From Oxytricha trifallax (lineage: Eukaryota > Ciliophora > Spirotrichea > Sporadotrichida > Oxytrichidae), in contig ARYC01002631.1 in NCBI GenBank assembly GCA_000711775.1, forward strand, positions 1 through 64,000: a stretch of DNA of 64,000 bases, read 5' to 3'. The notes beneath the pieces were generated by a model. It was not told the DNA's origin. It made no database searches and was given only the letters and a program-made list of their open reading frames with translations. Within the stretch, counting starts at the first letter, position 1. Every line of letters starts with the position of its first letter. Positions 47,311-58,173 of the stretch are shown one piece after another. The position numbers were made by a program, and so were the translations under genes.

Positions 47311-47389
47311 TTATTACAAGAGAATATAGGGTATAACCTTGATTGAATTAGTTCAATCGATGATATTTATTTTTTAGCCACATAAATAT

Positions 47390-50215
47390 AATAAAATTGA
47401 TAAATTGATTTATTTATAAAATCAACCTAGATTCTTTAATATTTGATAATTATTTGTTAGCCTTGTATTTAGCCTCAAAGAATACTATTTTGCCAAGGGT
47501 TTAATCTTTGAGTATAATTGTGAAAATTCTACTAAATAGCTCTCTAATATTGGCTTCCTTGAACCCAATATTAGAAATTCTGCACTTATTTATTAAGGAT
47601 TTAAGTGCTGTTTCATGTATGAGGTCTAATACATTTAAATTCTTTTAAGTTTGAGAAAGCATTATATTGATGAGTTATATTAATTCAGCTACGTTCAGTT
47701 ATTTTCTCAAACATTTTCATTCTCTATTAAGCTATGAATTGTACTAAATATTTTCCTTCTACAAGATTTATATACTTCACTCTTACTCTCATCAAGATTG
47801 TTATCCATTAAAAAGAACAGTACTTTACTGTGGTCCTTTAATAAGATTTGATGTTCTGTTAATTTGGAAATTTGGAAAAAGGAAAGTTATTATGCATTCT
47901 TCTAGATAGCAATTATAGGCGAAATAACTTTAGTACTAACTCAAGGTTACAAATCAATTAATAATGTCATCACTTCTATAATAAACTCAACTGCATTTGT
48001 TTTCAAACCTATTAATTGGCTTACTGTTATGCATGAATTGAAGCAAAAATTTAGGAAAGCAGTCTTATAGTATTAAAAACCACAATTATTTTCTTATCAA
48101 TATTCATTGTTATAATTTTCTAAGAAAAGTTCAAGGCCATTTATATTTAATCCTAGAACATTAAAGAAATTCTAAATAATTACAGTAATGTTTTTTTTTT
48201 AAAGAAATTTTTCTCATATTTGAAGTTAAAGAATATTTCTCAGAATATAATTCTTTGTGAGAAATTAAGAACTTGATCATCAAAATTTTAAATGTTAAAT
48301 TCAAAGTTCTTAACAAGTACTAATGATAAAAAACAAGCAAGTGATTTATCTCAATCGATATTATCAAGTGCTTTATTATCTTAAGTAAAGAAGATATTAA
48401 GTTACATTCTTATAGTTTTTTATTGTTTCTAAAATGTCACTCTAGAATTATTTAAATATAGGGTATTGAGTATTATCCATCGTTTAATTTGTTAAATCAG
48501 AATGATAGAGCTTCAAGCAATGGTAAATTATTTCATAGATATATTTTTCATTTGCACTTTCTCTTACATTAACACGGTCCTTCTCAGGAGATTATTTCGA
48601 GATTTTCATAAAAAATTCAGAACACTTAAAAACAAATCTTCTCTGGTTTAAAAATCGAATTTCTGATTCTTTAGAGCTATTTTGTAGATTTTTTTAAAGT
48701 CTTAATATATCAAGTGTATGTATTTCTTATTAAGTTCTTTATTCATCAATCTAAACAGTTCAACTTCCTTCATTTGCTTCAATAAGTTTTTCTAAGAGCT
48801 AATAGTTGTTTTTCTTAAATTAAGTTCTGAATCAACTCTTAATTAAATACTTATGATTATCTTCCAAAGCAGAGGCTGAAACTATGAAAGCAAATATTTT
48901 ACTTAAAGTTTTCTAATCATTTCTCATTGATTCAAATTTATAAGTCTTATACAAGAGTCTCAAGAATTCTTCTCAGTAGTACTCGAGGTTCTGTTAGATT
49001 GAAATTCAAGTTGATTATTATATTTATTAATGATACATTACTTTCCGGAATGATAATATCTGAATAAAACACAATAGTGGAGTCTTAAACTAAAAAAATT
49101 AAAAATTTTATATGCTTTACACTAAGAACAATCAAGATTATCTCTGGTCTTTTTGAAACTACTTAGATTTTCAAGGAAATTTAAGAAATATTTCATAATG
49201 GTATCCATCTATTCTTCATTTTATTGAAGTTATCAACTACTAAGTCAAAATATTTGAAATTCTTGAGATTTAATTTTATAAGTTTTTCTGTCTTCTAATC
49301 TTAGCCAGTCTACTTAAGACAAGAGCATTCAATTTAAGAGTCTCTTTATATTAATTTTTAAGTTCTCGAAGGTATATTAAATTAAGTTCAAATATTTAAA
49401 AAATAGTAAAGCTATCTACTTCTCTTTGGTAAAACGTCCAACTTAATATTTACTATTTAGCTGTAATCGAAAGTAAGAATGTTATCTGTGATAATTTAGA
49501 TCATTCTTTTGGATTATTTTCTTGCTGAGCTTCTTTAAATTTGTTTTGTATAATAGAATCAGTGATGAATACGTCAGATTTTTAACTATATCAAGGATTT
49601 TTTTATAAGTTAAACTGTTAGTTATTGTGAATGTTGCACTGTGCTTAGCTAGAGAAGATTGTTTTATTCTTAATTACTATATTAAATAATTGTCTATTGC
49701 TGGGTGGGTCCATCAAAATTTATAATTAAATTTATTAGTTATTCGCTTTTAATTTTCAGTTCTACATATCATGAGAGGCAAAATCTCTAGTTTCGTGGGA
49801 GATTGAGGCCAAATTAAAAAGAGTGTAGATGTTAAAGATAGCTAGCAAAGTTATTGATTTCATCAAATTAGTTAGTTTGTCATTCTTAATAATCTCCTCA
49901 AAAATCTGATAAACTTAAGATTTTCATTTCCTTTTTCCATATCTTTCAATGAAGATAATATTAATACTCCAATTAATACTGGCAGTAACGTAACTTAAGT
50001 GGACTTGTGCTTTTTATTTCGCTTTAGAATCATCTCCATAGTTCTATTAGATTGCAGAGAAATGAACAATTGATTGAAGTATTAACTGTTGCTGACTTTA
50101 ACAAGCGAAATTGCAATATTTTCTATATCTAACTGGTTTTCATGGCTAAGTAAATCTTAAACATCTTTCATTCTCTTTACTTCCTCTATTTGTTCGAATT
50201 TGCTATCTTCCAAGT
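47390..50215 (-). pseudogene. Very long helical ORF, partly decayed
   Basis: About 2.8 kb of coding-like minus strand. Clear consecutive pieces: KTNAVEFIIEVMTLLIDLQ, KVISPIIAIQKNAQQLSFFQ, ISKLTEHQILLKDHSKVLFF, MDNNLDESKSEVYKSCRRKI, FSTIHSLIENEN, frame change, QLNVAELIQLINIMLSQTQK, NLNVLDLIHETALKSLINKC, RISNIGFKEANIRELFSRIF and TIILKDQTLGKIVFFEAKYK. One TGA and one frame change were found in the 3' third; the 5' two thirds were not traced codon by codon. Amphipathic helical repeats suggest a HEAT/armadillo-like or channel cytosolic region, but no family is established. Confidence 0.45.
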
Positions 50216-50359
50216 TTTTATAAAAATTGAGGTAAAATTTTTAAATAGATAAAATTATTTAACTTTATAATGGTATTAAATAATAAAATAAAGTATTAAG
50301 TAAGTGAAAAATTACTAAACCTTATTTTCTTGATGTGATTTATTAAAATACATTTAATC

Positions 50360-51049
50360 AAAAAAATTAAATTTATGTTTCTATTAAAGAAATATCTAAA
50401 ACCATAAAACTTTCCCAAAAGTTCATTATTAAACTACTAAAACAATTAAAGACTCATTGAATCGACAGTAAAGAGCAAAAATAAGAAAATAAATTCTACT
50501 TAAAAATAACTTAAATATTTAAAACCATAATAAGACCTTATGAGAATAAATGATTCTATCAAATGCATAATGAGCTCAAATTTTTCATTTTATAATCCCT
50601 GAACCAAAATTTCAACTTTAAGCTATCATTCGATATTCAGATAACATGGAATTAATTATCAGGCAAAAGTAACAATTTAAATCATAATTGACCATAAAAA
50701 ATAATAAATTAAAAAGGATTTATTAAGTGTACTTTTAGACTTAAACTAAGTAAAGAAAAATAAATCTGATATTGTCTATATAGAGATGGGACAATATTCA
50801 AGCCCTTTTCCATAACAAATAAATCATGGGCTCAAAAGTATAGCAATCAAGAATTATATTAATGGGGAATAAATGAAAATACTCAAGCAGCTGTTGTTAT
50901 TATCAATCATAAATATGGTTTGGAAAGTTTTAGAATAAAACCAAAGCCCATTAAAACTGAAGATTTACTTAAAATAGTACAAGATCTATAGATAAATTAT
51001 AAGGGGAAATATTAACTATTTTTCTTGAAAATTTAAGGGCTCACCCATT
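50360..51049 (+). pseudogene. Transposase of divergent TBE-like element B, 5' part
   Basis: Helix-turn-helix VSIKEISKTIKLSQKFIIKL at about 50,380. First catalytic block RDGTIFKPFSITNKSWAQKY, aligning with EAVFTFNTFISRSWYKRY of TBE. Then QAAVVIINHKYGLESFRIKP and IKTEDLLKIVQDLQINYKGK, aligning with SGLETYVIHPRSIKTEQYIK. The gene is cut at ...GLTH by the TBE at 51,050 and resumes at 56,050. The second catalytic Asp is lost or shifted at the DNA level (TTCTTGAAAATTTAAGGGCT against TTCTTAGATATCTTAAGGGC in copy A). Confidence 0.78.
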
Positions 51050-51150
51050 CAAAACCAAAAATCCCTTAATTAGATGTTTTAATGATTTGATTTGTAGGGT
51101 ATAGTTGGGGTCTTATTTAGTTTAGTAGAGAAATTAGGCCTGTTTGCAAA

Positions 51151-52211
51151 ATGAAAAATAGAAATTAGCGATTTTTAGGGTATCTTTATAATTAGAATAA
51201 TTTAGACTTATTGCTTTAACTTAGGTTTTGAGACTAGTATTAATATAGACTAAGTCAAACCTGTGCTGAATCATACAGCAATATAAAAAAATGTTACGCA
51301 AGAGTACCTCGACTCTTTGGTATCATTGTTTGCTAGCCGTTTAGCATTTCAATTCTGGTTCTTGTTAACATCCTGCAAGGGGATAAAGTTCTCTTAGCAT
51401 CACATTGACTACCTCTGCGACTCTAAGATTTTGAAATATTGGGTACACTTTCGACTTGATTAGCGAGCCGTGATGTTTCTTCACAAGTTTCCTGACATGC
51501 GTATCTCTCCTTAGACTATTGCTAATATTTATAGTTGAAATGGTATTACTGTCAAGACTTTCATCAGAGTGAAGAGAGTGATTGACTATCCTGTTCCATT
51601 TTATAGTAATAATTTTAACTATATTTATGATTAAATGCAGAGAGCTATTACTAATAACATCAAATTCATACACGCTGATGAAGAAGTGTTTACTTTCAAT
51701 ACCTTTATTAATTAGTCTTGGTACAAGAAGTATGATAATATAGAAGTGTATTACTAAAAGGTTAAGGTTGTCACTCTCGCAATTTTAGCTGGTATCAGTG
51801 AAGATTCAGGAATAGAAACTTATGTTTTATATCCTCGCTCTATTAAGTGAGAACATTATATAGAGCTCTTACTATAGCTTAGAGATTAAGTACAATGCGT
51901 AAGAGATCATCCTGTTTGTTGATCATCTCTCAGTTCATAAGACTAAGGAGTCTAAGATAGCTTATGAAGAGTTAAAAATAACTCCTGTTTATAGCTTTCC
52001 TTACAGTCCATAATTAAATTCTAATGAAGTTGAATTAAGAACCACTACAAGAAACTCTTGCTCTATCACCTAATGCATGATCTACCAATTTATACAGTCG
52101 ATTTAATACTGAGTAGTTGCAAGTGATTGGGTGAAGATTAGACTACAATATGCCCAAGGAAAGGGAGAATGAATGAATGATTATTAATAAGTTTTAGATT
52201 TAAATGAATGA
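51151..52211 (+). pseudogene. Transposase of the nested TBE
   Basis: MKNRNQRFLGYLYNQNNLDL at 51,151. Then KYWVHFRLDQRAVMFLHKFP, ITVKTFIRVKRVIDYPVPFY, HADEEVFTFNTFINQSWYKK (first Asp), ISEDSGIETYVLYPRSIK, ILFVDHLSVHKTKES (second Asp) and VYSFPYSPQLNSNEVEL. Ends at DLNE-TGA (52,209-52,211). At least three frame shifts and two TGA codons, one right after PRSIK. Confidence 0.88.
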
Positions 52212-52217
52212 ATTAGT

Positions 52218-53012
52218 TCACATATCAAACAACTCTTAAAAGGATTATGCTTTTCTTTCTTTTCTTCCTCTTAAGGCTTGACAAGACCTAAGTTTATTCT
52301 CTTAGAGCCATATTTTGCATCTATGTTAGTTTTATCAGACTTTTAAACCTCATTAAAAAGTCTCTTGCTCACTTTATGAATGATATGAGACTTTCTCTCT
52401 CTATCTCTCTATGAACTTTTTCATTATCTTTCATTAGAAATATACCAGTTCCAGGTTTTCCTCCAAAGTTATGAATCAAAGCTTACTAGAGAGATAATAA
52501 TGCTTCTTAAGCTCCGCAAGGCAGGTTTCGCTTATTAGTATGTCTTACTTCTTTTAATCTTTTGTAGAAATGGAAAAGCGTTTCTTTTGAGATTCTTCAA
52601 TAATTTCTCTCAAATAATCCTGTTTTATTGTTACAAGAACACCAAAGATGAAGCTTCTCTCTGGAAGCTTGTTTGAGAGTTGTAACTTTTAGGAAGATAA
52701 ACTTCCTGTTCTTTATCTTTCATTGCATCCTCGTAGAGATTAGTGACAGATATCTATGAGTAGTTTGTAATTTCATTCAACTTAATCTCTTAGATATTAT
52801 ATGCTTTCTTCTCATCATAGAGTATAGCTTTTAGGAGATATTTTGTTACCTCCCATAGTTGGATGAAATAGACCAACTAGAGAATTCGTTTGAGTATACA
52901 ATATGTATTTATCATGTTGAGTGAAGTATCAATAAAGATTTTCCTTGCTTCTGAATCTTGATATCATGTATTGAGCTTAAGCATTTTTCGTTGCATTACT
53001 CAGTGATTCCAC
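52218..53012 (-). pseudogene. 22K gene of the nested TBE
   Basis: Start position carries GTG instead of ATG (GTGGAATCACTGAGTAATGC, 53,012 downward), matching MESIDDAM of the other copies. Homology to the 22K gene runs to ATATGTGA at 52,218. The conserved RNFFFGVL block is still visible as RSFIFGVLVTIK near 52,640. Several indels break the frame. Confidence 0.8.
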
Positions 53013-53199
53013 CTTTTTTCCTCTTCCAATTGATGAATTTCAAGTTTTAATTTATAGACTTCTGGATCCTATTGTTTAAAATTTTACTATTAAATATGGG
53101 CATCTATAGGAGGTCAACCCTCCAAAGATACGTGGAGGAAGTTTGCAGAAGCTGTAACAAACTTCAGGGAAAGAGCTCCATTTTAATCAATTTAGTTCC

Positions 53200-53370
53200 A
53201 TTAAATTAGTACTAAAGTAGTTTAAATTTAATTAGTATTGGTTATAAATTTGTTTAATTTTTATTGGTACCAATTTAATAATACCACAACTTAATAAGTA
53301 CCTAGTTTTAATGGAATAGTTCCAAACTTGCTCAAAATTTAATTGGTACAAGTATCAACCAAGGATTTTG
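53200..53370. repeat. Internal non-coding repeat of the nested TBE (ATTGGTACCAAT type)
   Basis: Same position between divergent 22K and 57K genes as the TTAGGAGG block of other TBEs, but built on a different core: TTAGTACTAA, ATTGGTACCAAT, TTAATTGGTAC, AATAAGTACC. Again short and partly palindromic. Confidence 0.65.
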
Positions 53371-54051
53371 GAAAGTTAGTATAAAAAACAAAATTATTAA
53401 GACTGTAATTAAAAAATTATAGTGATGAATTACAAAGAAGCCTGATTTATTAAAACTGAAATCTAACTAAGATTTTCATATTTTTAGTTCCAACAAAGAG
53501 TGGCGCTTAAAAGTATGATTAAAATAGCTATATAATAGAAATTTAAATTTGATTTAAAACATAGCGGCCAACTTAAACCGTAAAGCAGCTTCTTTAGGAA
53601 TTTGTTAATCATAGCTCAAATTTGATTTAAAAAAAATAAACCAGAAGTTATTTATGTTAAGAGGGAGGTAGATCTAAAGGCCCTTGTATTTGAAGCAAGC
53701 TTCTTCTATTTGAAGTTTTTAAAAAATAGAGAGCAGAGATTGTTGTTCAAAAATAATTTAAGATGTCGAGGAAGTAAAAGAACAGCAACCAATTTAAAAG
53801 CTAAAAGTCTTTGAATGTCAAGAGTGCTAAATTTATTCTCAGCTTAGTCAACCTTAAAGAGGCACCTCAAAGAGATTCACTCTAAAATGGCTTACGTGTT
53901 TTTAAACATGAAAAGGTCGATGGCAAGTACTATTGATCGAATTGCGAGAAGTATTATACTCACTCAGCTAAAGTTTAAAATGCACATGCAAAAACATCAT
54001 CTTAGTTTTCTTGGTTTAAAATTAAGATATTTATAAACTTGCGCAGGCCGT

Positions 54052-54713
54052 TCAACTACTTGCTTACTTTCTTCATCATCATCGCCTTCATCGTAATCTT
54101 GAACTTTTCTTGTTCTTGTTGAATTCATTAAAAATATTGGGCTTTAGTTGCTTTGCTTGCTGTAGTCAAAACCCGCTGTTCTTTTGGTGCTACAGCTGCA
54201 ACCTCAGTCACTTCTCGGTTTAAGAGCACTATATCAGGATTATTGTTGTAGGAGGAGACTCCATTATGTTTAGCAAAAATTTAATTATTTTGAGATATTT
54301 AATAATTTAAAACAGGCACATTAAAACTTTTTAAGTTTTAATGCTTTAAGATAAGTGATTAAAGTAATAGGTTTAATTTATAGAGATATTTGAATTGTGA
54401 TTCCTTAACTAATTTTAAGCTTAAATTTATTAATATTAAGGCTTTGTCTGTTTTAAAATATTAAATATCTCAAAATAATTAAATTTTTGCTAAACATAAT
54501 GGAGTCTCCTCCTACGACAAGAATCCTGATATAGTGCGCTCTCAAACCGAGAAATGGCTGAGGTTTCAGCTGTAGCACCAATAACACTTGGGACGTTGAT
54601 GACAGTAAGCTAAGGAATCAAAGCCCGATACTTTTTATGAATTCAACTAGAACAAAAAAAGTTCAAGATTACGATGAAGACGATGATGATGAAGAAATTA
54701 AGCAAGTAGTTGA
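54052..54713. repeat. Foldback inside the TBE 57K gene, coding-like arms
   Basis: Arms 54,052-54,317 and 54,448-54,713 (266 bases each, about 90% identical) around a 130-base spacer. Arms read outward as KHNGVSSYNNNPDIVLLNRE then VTEVAAVAPKEQRVL in the left copy (minus), and a diverged version in the right copy. Both carry a second frame MNSTRTRKVQDYDEGDDDEE (left, minus, ATG 54,128) / MNSTRTKKVQDYDEDDDDEE (right, plus, ATG 54,637). It replaces or interrupts the linker between fingers and kinase. Confidence 0.85.
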
Positions 54714-55142
54714 CACTATACTAATGTTTTTTATACAATTCCTGTTTAATTAAAATGTATATCCACTCTTATTTCAACTTAATGGCTTAATACGGCCCTA
54801 ACAAAGCAAATCTTAAAGTTGCAGATAAATATGCATACAAGATCTATCCTTTCAGGTATCTCATAAAGAATGAACAGTATCCGAATGAATTTCCCAACGA
54901 ATATAACATACTTAAAGAGTACAGAAAAGGAATTGAATATATATGATTAAGTTGGATGGAGTTATTCTTGGCCATGATTTCGTAGCTCTCAGACTAAAGA
55001 AATATGAAATGACTCTTAGATATTATCTGTATCATAAAATATACCCAGATTATCTCAACGAGATTCTCTTTGAGATGAAAAATGGTGTGAAAAAGCTTCA
55101 TGAACTAGGATATGTTCACACTGACCCGAAGCCAGAAAATTA

Positions 55143-55503
55143 TAATTTATAATACGATAACTTTAATTTATTAATTATTTAATTAACTTTAATACTAATA
55201 CTAATAAGTCTAATAAAAAATGGAAATCTCTCTAAAAAAGTCTTGTCTTCATCTTCGTCATCGTATATATCAAGTCCTTAGTCCTTTCTCCCTGTAGTCT
55301 TACGCAGTACCTGTCTTGTGACAACTGTGGTTTTACCAGGTAGGACCATTAAAAAATAAAAATTAAAGATATACTTTTTGCAACTTACATTTCAAGTGAG
55401 TCCTCTAACTCCATCTGTGTCTAATCTATACGAATACTTTTTAATATATATTAAGCTTTTGATTAAATTAATTAATTTCTTTTTATAAATCATAAATATT
55501 ATA
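55143..55503 (-). other. Insertion with a foreign coding fragment; dispersed-repeat copy 3
   Basis: Alignment to the 10.8-kb 57K gene breaks at GAAAATTATA and resumes at TGCTAAACCTCTGTCC, with ATTATA at both junctions. Inside, on the minus strand, is an exon-like end (TTAGAGGACTCACTTGAAAT), an intron-like GTAAGTTGCAAAAAGTATAT ... TTATTTTTTAA (AG acceptor changed to AA), then MVLPGKTTVVTRQVLRKTTG, RKDQGLDIYDDEDEDKTFLE. The segment CCTACCTGGTAAAACC matches CTATCTGGTAAGAGC of repeat copy 1. Confidence 0.68.
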
Positions 55504-56049
55504 TGCTAAACCTCTGTCCTTTAGAAATAGTAGTCATAGATTTAAATAGAACTATAAGGCAAGAGATTGTATCATTAGCAAAGGAGCTTGGCCTACTGGA
55601 TACTTCCCTCAATAAAGAGAGAAGTGGTCAAATGGATCTGTTTAATGGGATGTGTGGGCAGTAGCAGCAACAACACTAAAATGCGGTAAAAGTATGGCTT
55701 ACTTTGCACTTAGCATGAAAAACAATCGATAAGCTTGACAGAGAAGCATTTAAAGTAGAATGAAGTTTGCTAAGGAATAAGAAAGATTGTAAAGAAAATA
55801 ATTATAAGAGCACCTGTATATCCTTTGTAATTCTTATACAATATATTAGAGCCTCTATAGAGAGCAAGAATTATGAGGCATAACAAAGTCAAGTAAATAA
55901 AATTCGTTTGATTTAAGACAATTAATAATCAATAAATACATATTAAACTTGCATAAAACCTGCTGTTTCTCTACTAACCTAATAAGACCACAACTATACC
56001 CTACAAATCAAATCACTTAAACATCTAATTTAGGGGTTTTTGGATTTTT

Positions 56050-56340
56050 ATTCTAAGATGTTTAAATAATTCGTGGAATAGAGAGGTTGGATACTCTTAT
56101 TTAATGAGGCATATTCTTCAATATATAATTGCTTAGAAATTTTTTTTAATAGTAGAGTTACACTATAAGTAAGATTTAATTAAACTGTAATTTAAACTAT
56201 AGAACTCAAAACACTTCTAAATAGTAAAGACTTTATATAAAAAATTGACTTAATCTATTGTATTAAAAGTGAATAATTCTGTATAAATTAGCTTTAATTT
56301 TAGATATAAATTTTATATCAACATAAATTTTAATTTTATT
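56050..56340 (+). pseudogene. Transposase of divergent TBE-like element B, 3' part
   Basis: Resumes right after the nested TBE: SKMFKQFVEQRGWILLFNEA then YSSIYNCLEIFFNSRV, the canonical C-terminal catalytic block (G-x-x-LLFNxPYSPxxNPIExxF) of IS630/Tc1 transposases. Joining across the TBE with one ATT gives an open frame ...GLTH-SKMFK... . Confidence 0.8.
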
Positions 56341-56379
56341 TAAGTCTTAATTAAATCAATATACCATTATTCTTTTGCC

Positions 56380-57115
56380 TGGTGGGCTTTCATAATTGTG
56401 TTTAATCTATGAATGACATATTTTATTATGTCTATTACAATTAGTTGCTTTATTTTTATTCCTTCTCATAGCCTAATATCTCATATATATTTATTTTTTA
56501 GGATGTTTTCTTCCTAATGACTTTTGTTTTAGTAATGAGAGGGCTTTTCTTTTGCGTTCTATATAGAATTAATTATTATGTACATTTACTTGAAAAATGT
56601 AGAATAAATTAAATCTCTTTAAGAAATTCCTAACTGATCTATATAGTGTCCCCTAATTGTTAATCATCTGTTGCTTTATTTAATTGAGATAGCTAAGACA
56701 TAATATTTATGTCAACCATTCATTTTTTAGAGTTCCTAAGACCCCATAAAAGAAATGGTTATTAGGGAGATCGTTCAAAGCATCATAAACTCCAAGGTAC
56801 CAATTTACCATTTCATCGTCCTTGACATAATATAATATGTTCATGACCCCTAAATCAGGATACTTAGGTACGTTTACATTAAATCGCAACTGCTGATTTT
56901 AGAAGCTCTTTTTAAGAAGCTAACACCTCTTAAATGAATTTCATATTTGGCTTGTAGTGACGGGGTAAGTGATAGCCATTTATATTTGTTAAGTCATAAA
57001 AATTTATGTGAATATCTAAGGTCATTATACCAGTCAGATTTTGTGTCCAGGCTCTCGTCTAGTGTCCTACTATTTATGCTCGGGATATTTCCCTAAGGTT
57101 CCTCACGATTCTAAT
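56380..57115 (-). pseudogene. 22K-like gene of divergent TBE-like element B
   Basis: From the 5' side: LDTKSDWYNDLRYSHKFL (copy A: FNPKQDLYQHFKYSCKFY), FIQEVLASQKELLKSAVAI (copy A: LLIKDVLCSKKELIKSAGII), then VNVPKYPDLGVMNILYYVK, ALNDLPNNHFFYGVLGTLKN. A TGA after KFL and a frame shift before VNVPKYPD break it. Same convergent position relative to the transposase. Confidence 0.75.
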
Positions 57116-57764
57116 TTAAGTTCATACTATTTAATAACTATAAACTAAAGCTTATTAACTTATTAATAGGTATTAGAAACTATAAATTTTATTGATTTAA
57201 TTAGATATATTATTATTATATAAATATAAAATTTTATTGGTAAAGTATACACAATTAAATTTAGTAGAATTTAAGCTTAATTCATCATGATTTAATTGTT
57301 TAAACTTAAGCTAAATTAAATCGAAAAATTTATCACGCAAGCCAAACCAAAATTTCAGTATATATGACAAATATAAAGATAATTAACTTACTTAAAAACT
57401 CACTTAGCCCATTCTGACATTATTACTGGCACCAGCCATGATAATGCTAATTTTTTCGTTTTGTTAGTACTTTATCGCATTCTGAAATTTTCTTTGGCGC
57501 CATCTAATATAACTAAAAATAATTTCCATTCTGAAATAAATATACTTTTTTGACTTTGACTTTAATGAACGTTCGATTATTTATAACCTCAATCTAATTA
57601 AGTAAATAAAAGTATGTAAAAAATAGGATGAAAGAGAATTTAATACAAAACTTATTAGAAATTAAACTGCTTTTAATGTACTGATGTAATTTATGAATTA
57701 TTTAGACGAAACTGTAAAAAAGATGACACTTAATCATATGTCAGATATCCTTCAAAAATAATTT

Positions 57765-58139
57765 TCAATTGTCATTAATTACGAGCTTCTTCATAATGTG
57801 AGCAAACTCTACATTCTAGATGACTCCGTCTCCATTCTTGTCAACTGCCTTTATGATGTTATCAAGCGCTTTGGAGCTGATTGTTGAATCAAAGCCAAGA
57901 AACTCTCTGATTTCTTCTGATTTAATATTGCCACTGCCGTCTTTATCAAACATCCTGAAGGCAGCTTGCTATTTATCTTAGTTTACCATATTTGTCTCGT
58001 TCATCGTGGCCATGACGAATTCAGTATATTCGAGAACTCCATTTCCATCTATGTCGACATTCCTCATCATCTTATCTACTTCCTCTTCATTCATTGGAAT
58101 ACCGAAATGCACTTCATCTCTATACCCATCATCAACCCT
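57765..58139 (-). CDS. EF-hand calcium-binding protein, C-terminal segment (CDPK-like)
   Basis: Minus strand to TGA 57,765. Three canonical EF-hand loops: DIDGNGVLEYTE, DKDGSGNIKSEE and DKNGDGVIQNVE, each with acidic residues at loop positions 1, 3, 5 and Glu at 12. Context GYRDEVHFGIPMNEEEVDKM before the first loop and KALDNIIKAVDKNGD / EFAHIMKKLVIND at the end resemble the C-terminal regulatory domain of calcium-dependent protein kinases. A fourth, upstream loop seems present but frame-shifted (NDGDEGLMMG, about 58,150). TAA and TAG occur as Gln. GC is above background, consistent with a macronuclear-destined segment; the rest of the gene is not adjacent. Confidence 0.88.
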
Positions 58140-58173
58140 TCATCCCCATCATTTACAGTACCTAATGATTTAC

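Larger units (their letters stand above)
43900..47330. mobile_element. Divergent TBE-like element, copy A
   Basis: Three genes in the TBE order and orientation: a Tc1/mariner-type transposase (plus), a 22K-like gene (minus, convergent) and a zinc-finger 57K-like gene (plus). They are so diverged from the TBE genes that only motif blocks align. No telomere-like ends found; boundaries are set by the outermost coding sequence. Copy B at 50.4-61.4 kb has the same genes and shares nucleotide-level similarity with this copy. Confidence 0.7.
53561..55800 (+). pseudogene. 57K zinc-finger/kinase gene of the nested TBE
   Basis: The start has ATA for ATG (ATAGCGGCCAACTTA, compare MSGNLLRKAALLG). First finger around 53,800 (FECQECQIYSQLSQ), second around 53,930 (SNCEKYYTHSAKV). 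Then the foldback 54,052-54,713. The linker resumes as DKYAYKIYPFRYLIKNEQYP, and the kinase-like part as KKLHELGYVHTDPKPEN (HxDxKPxN in place of HRDLKPEN). An insertion of about 360 bases follows, then KGAWPTGYFPQQREKWSNG and WDVWAVAATTLKCGKS. Multiple frame shifts. Confidence 0.82.
51050..56049. mobile_element. Complete 5.0-kb TBE (third type) nested in another transposase gene
   Basis: Left end CAAAACCAAAAATCCCTTAA at 51,050; right end, read inward, AAAAATCCAAAAACCCCTAA from 56,049. Terminal repeats of about 90 bases share GATTTGATTTGTAGGGTATA. Target duplication ATT on both sides (51,047-51,049; 56,050-56,052). Gene order: transposase plus, 22K minus, 57K plus. The ends are less telomere-like than those of the other TBEs, and the genes are more diverged, so this is a separate TBE subfamily. 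Confidence 0.94.
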
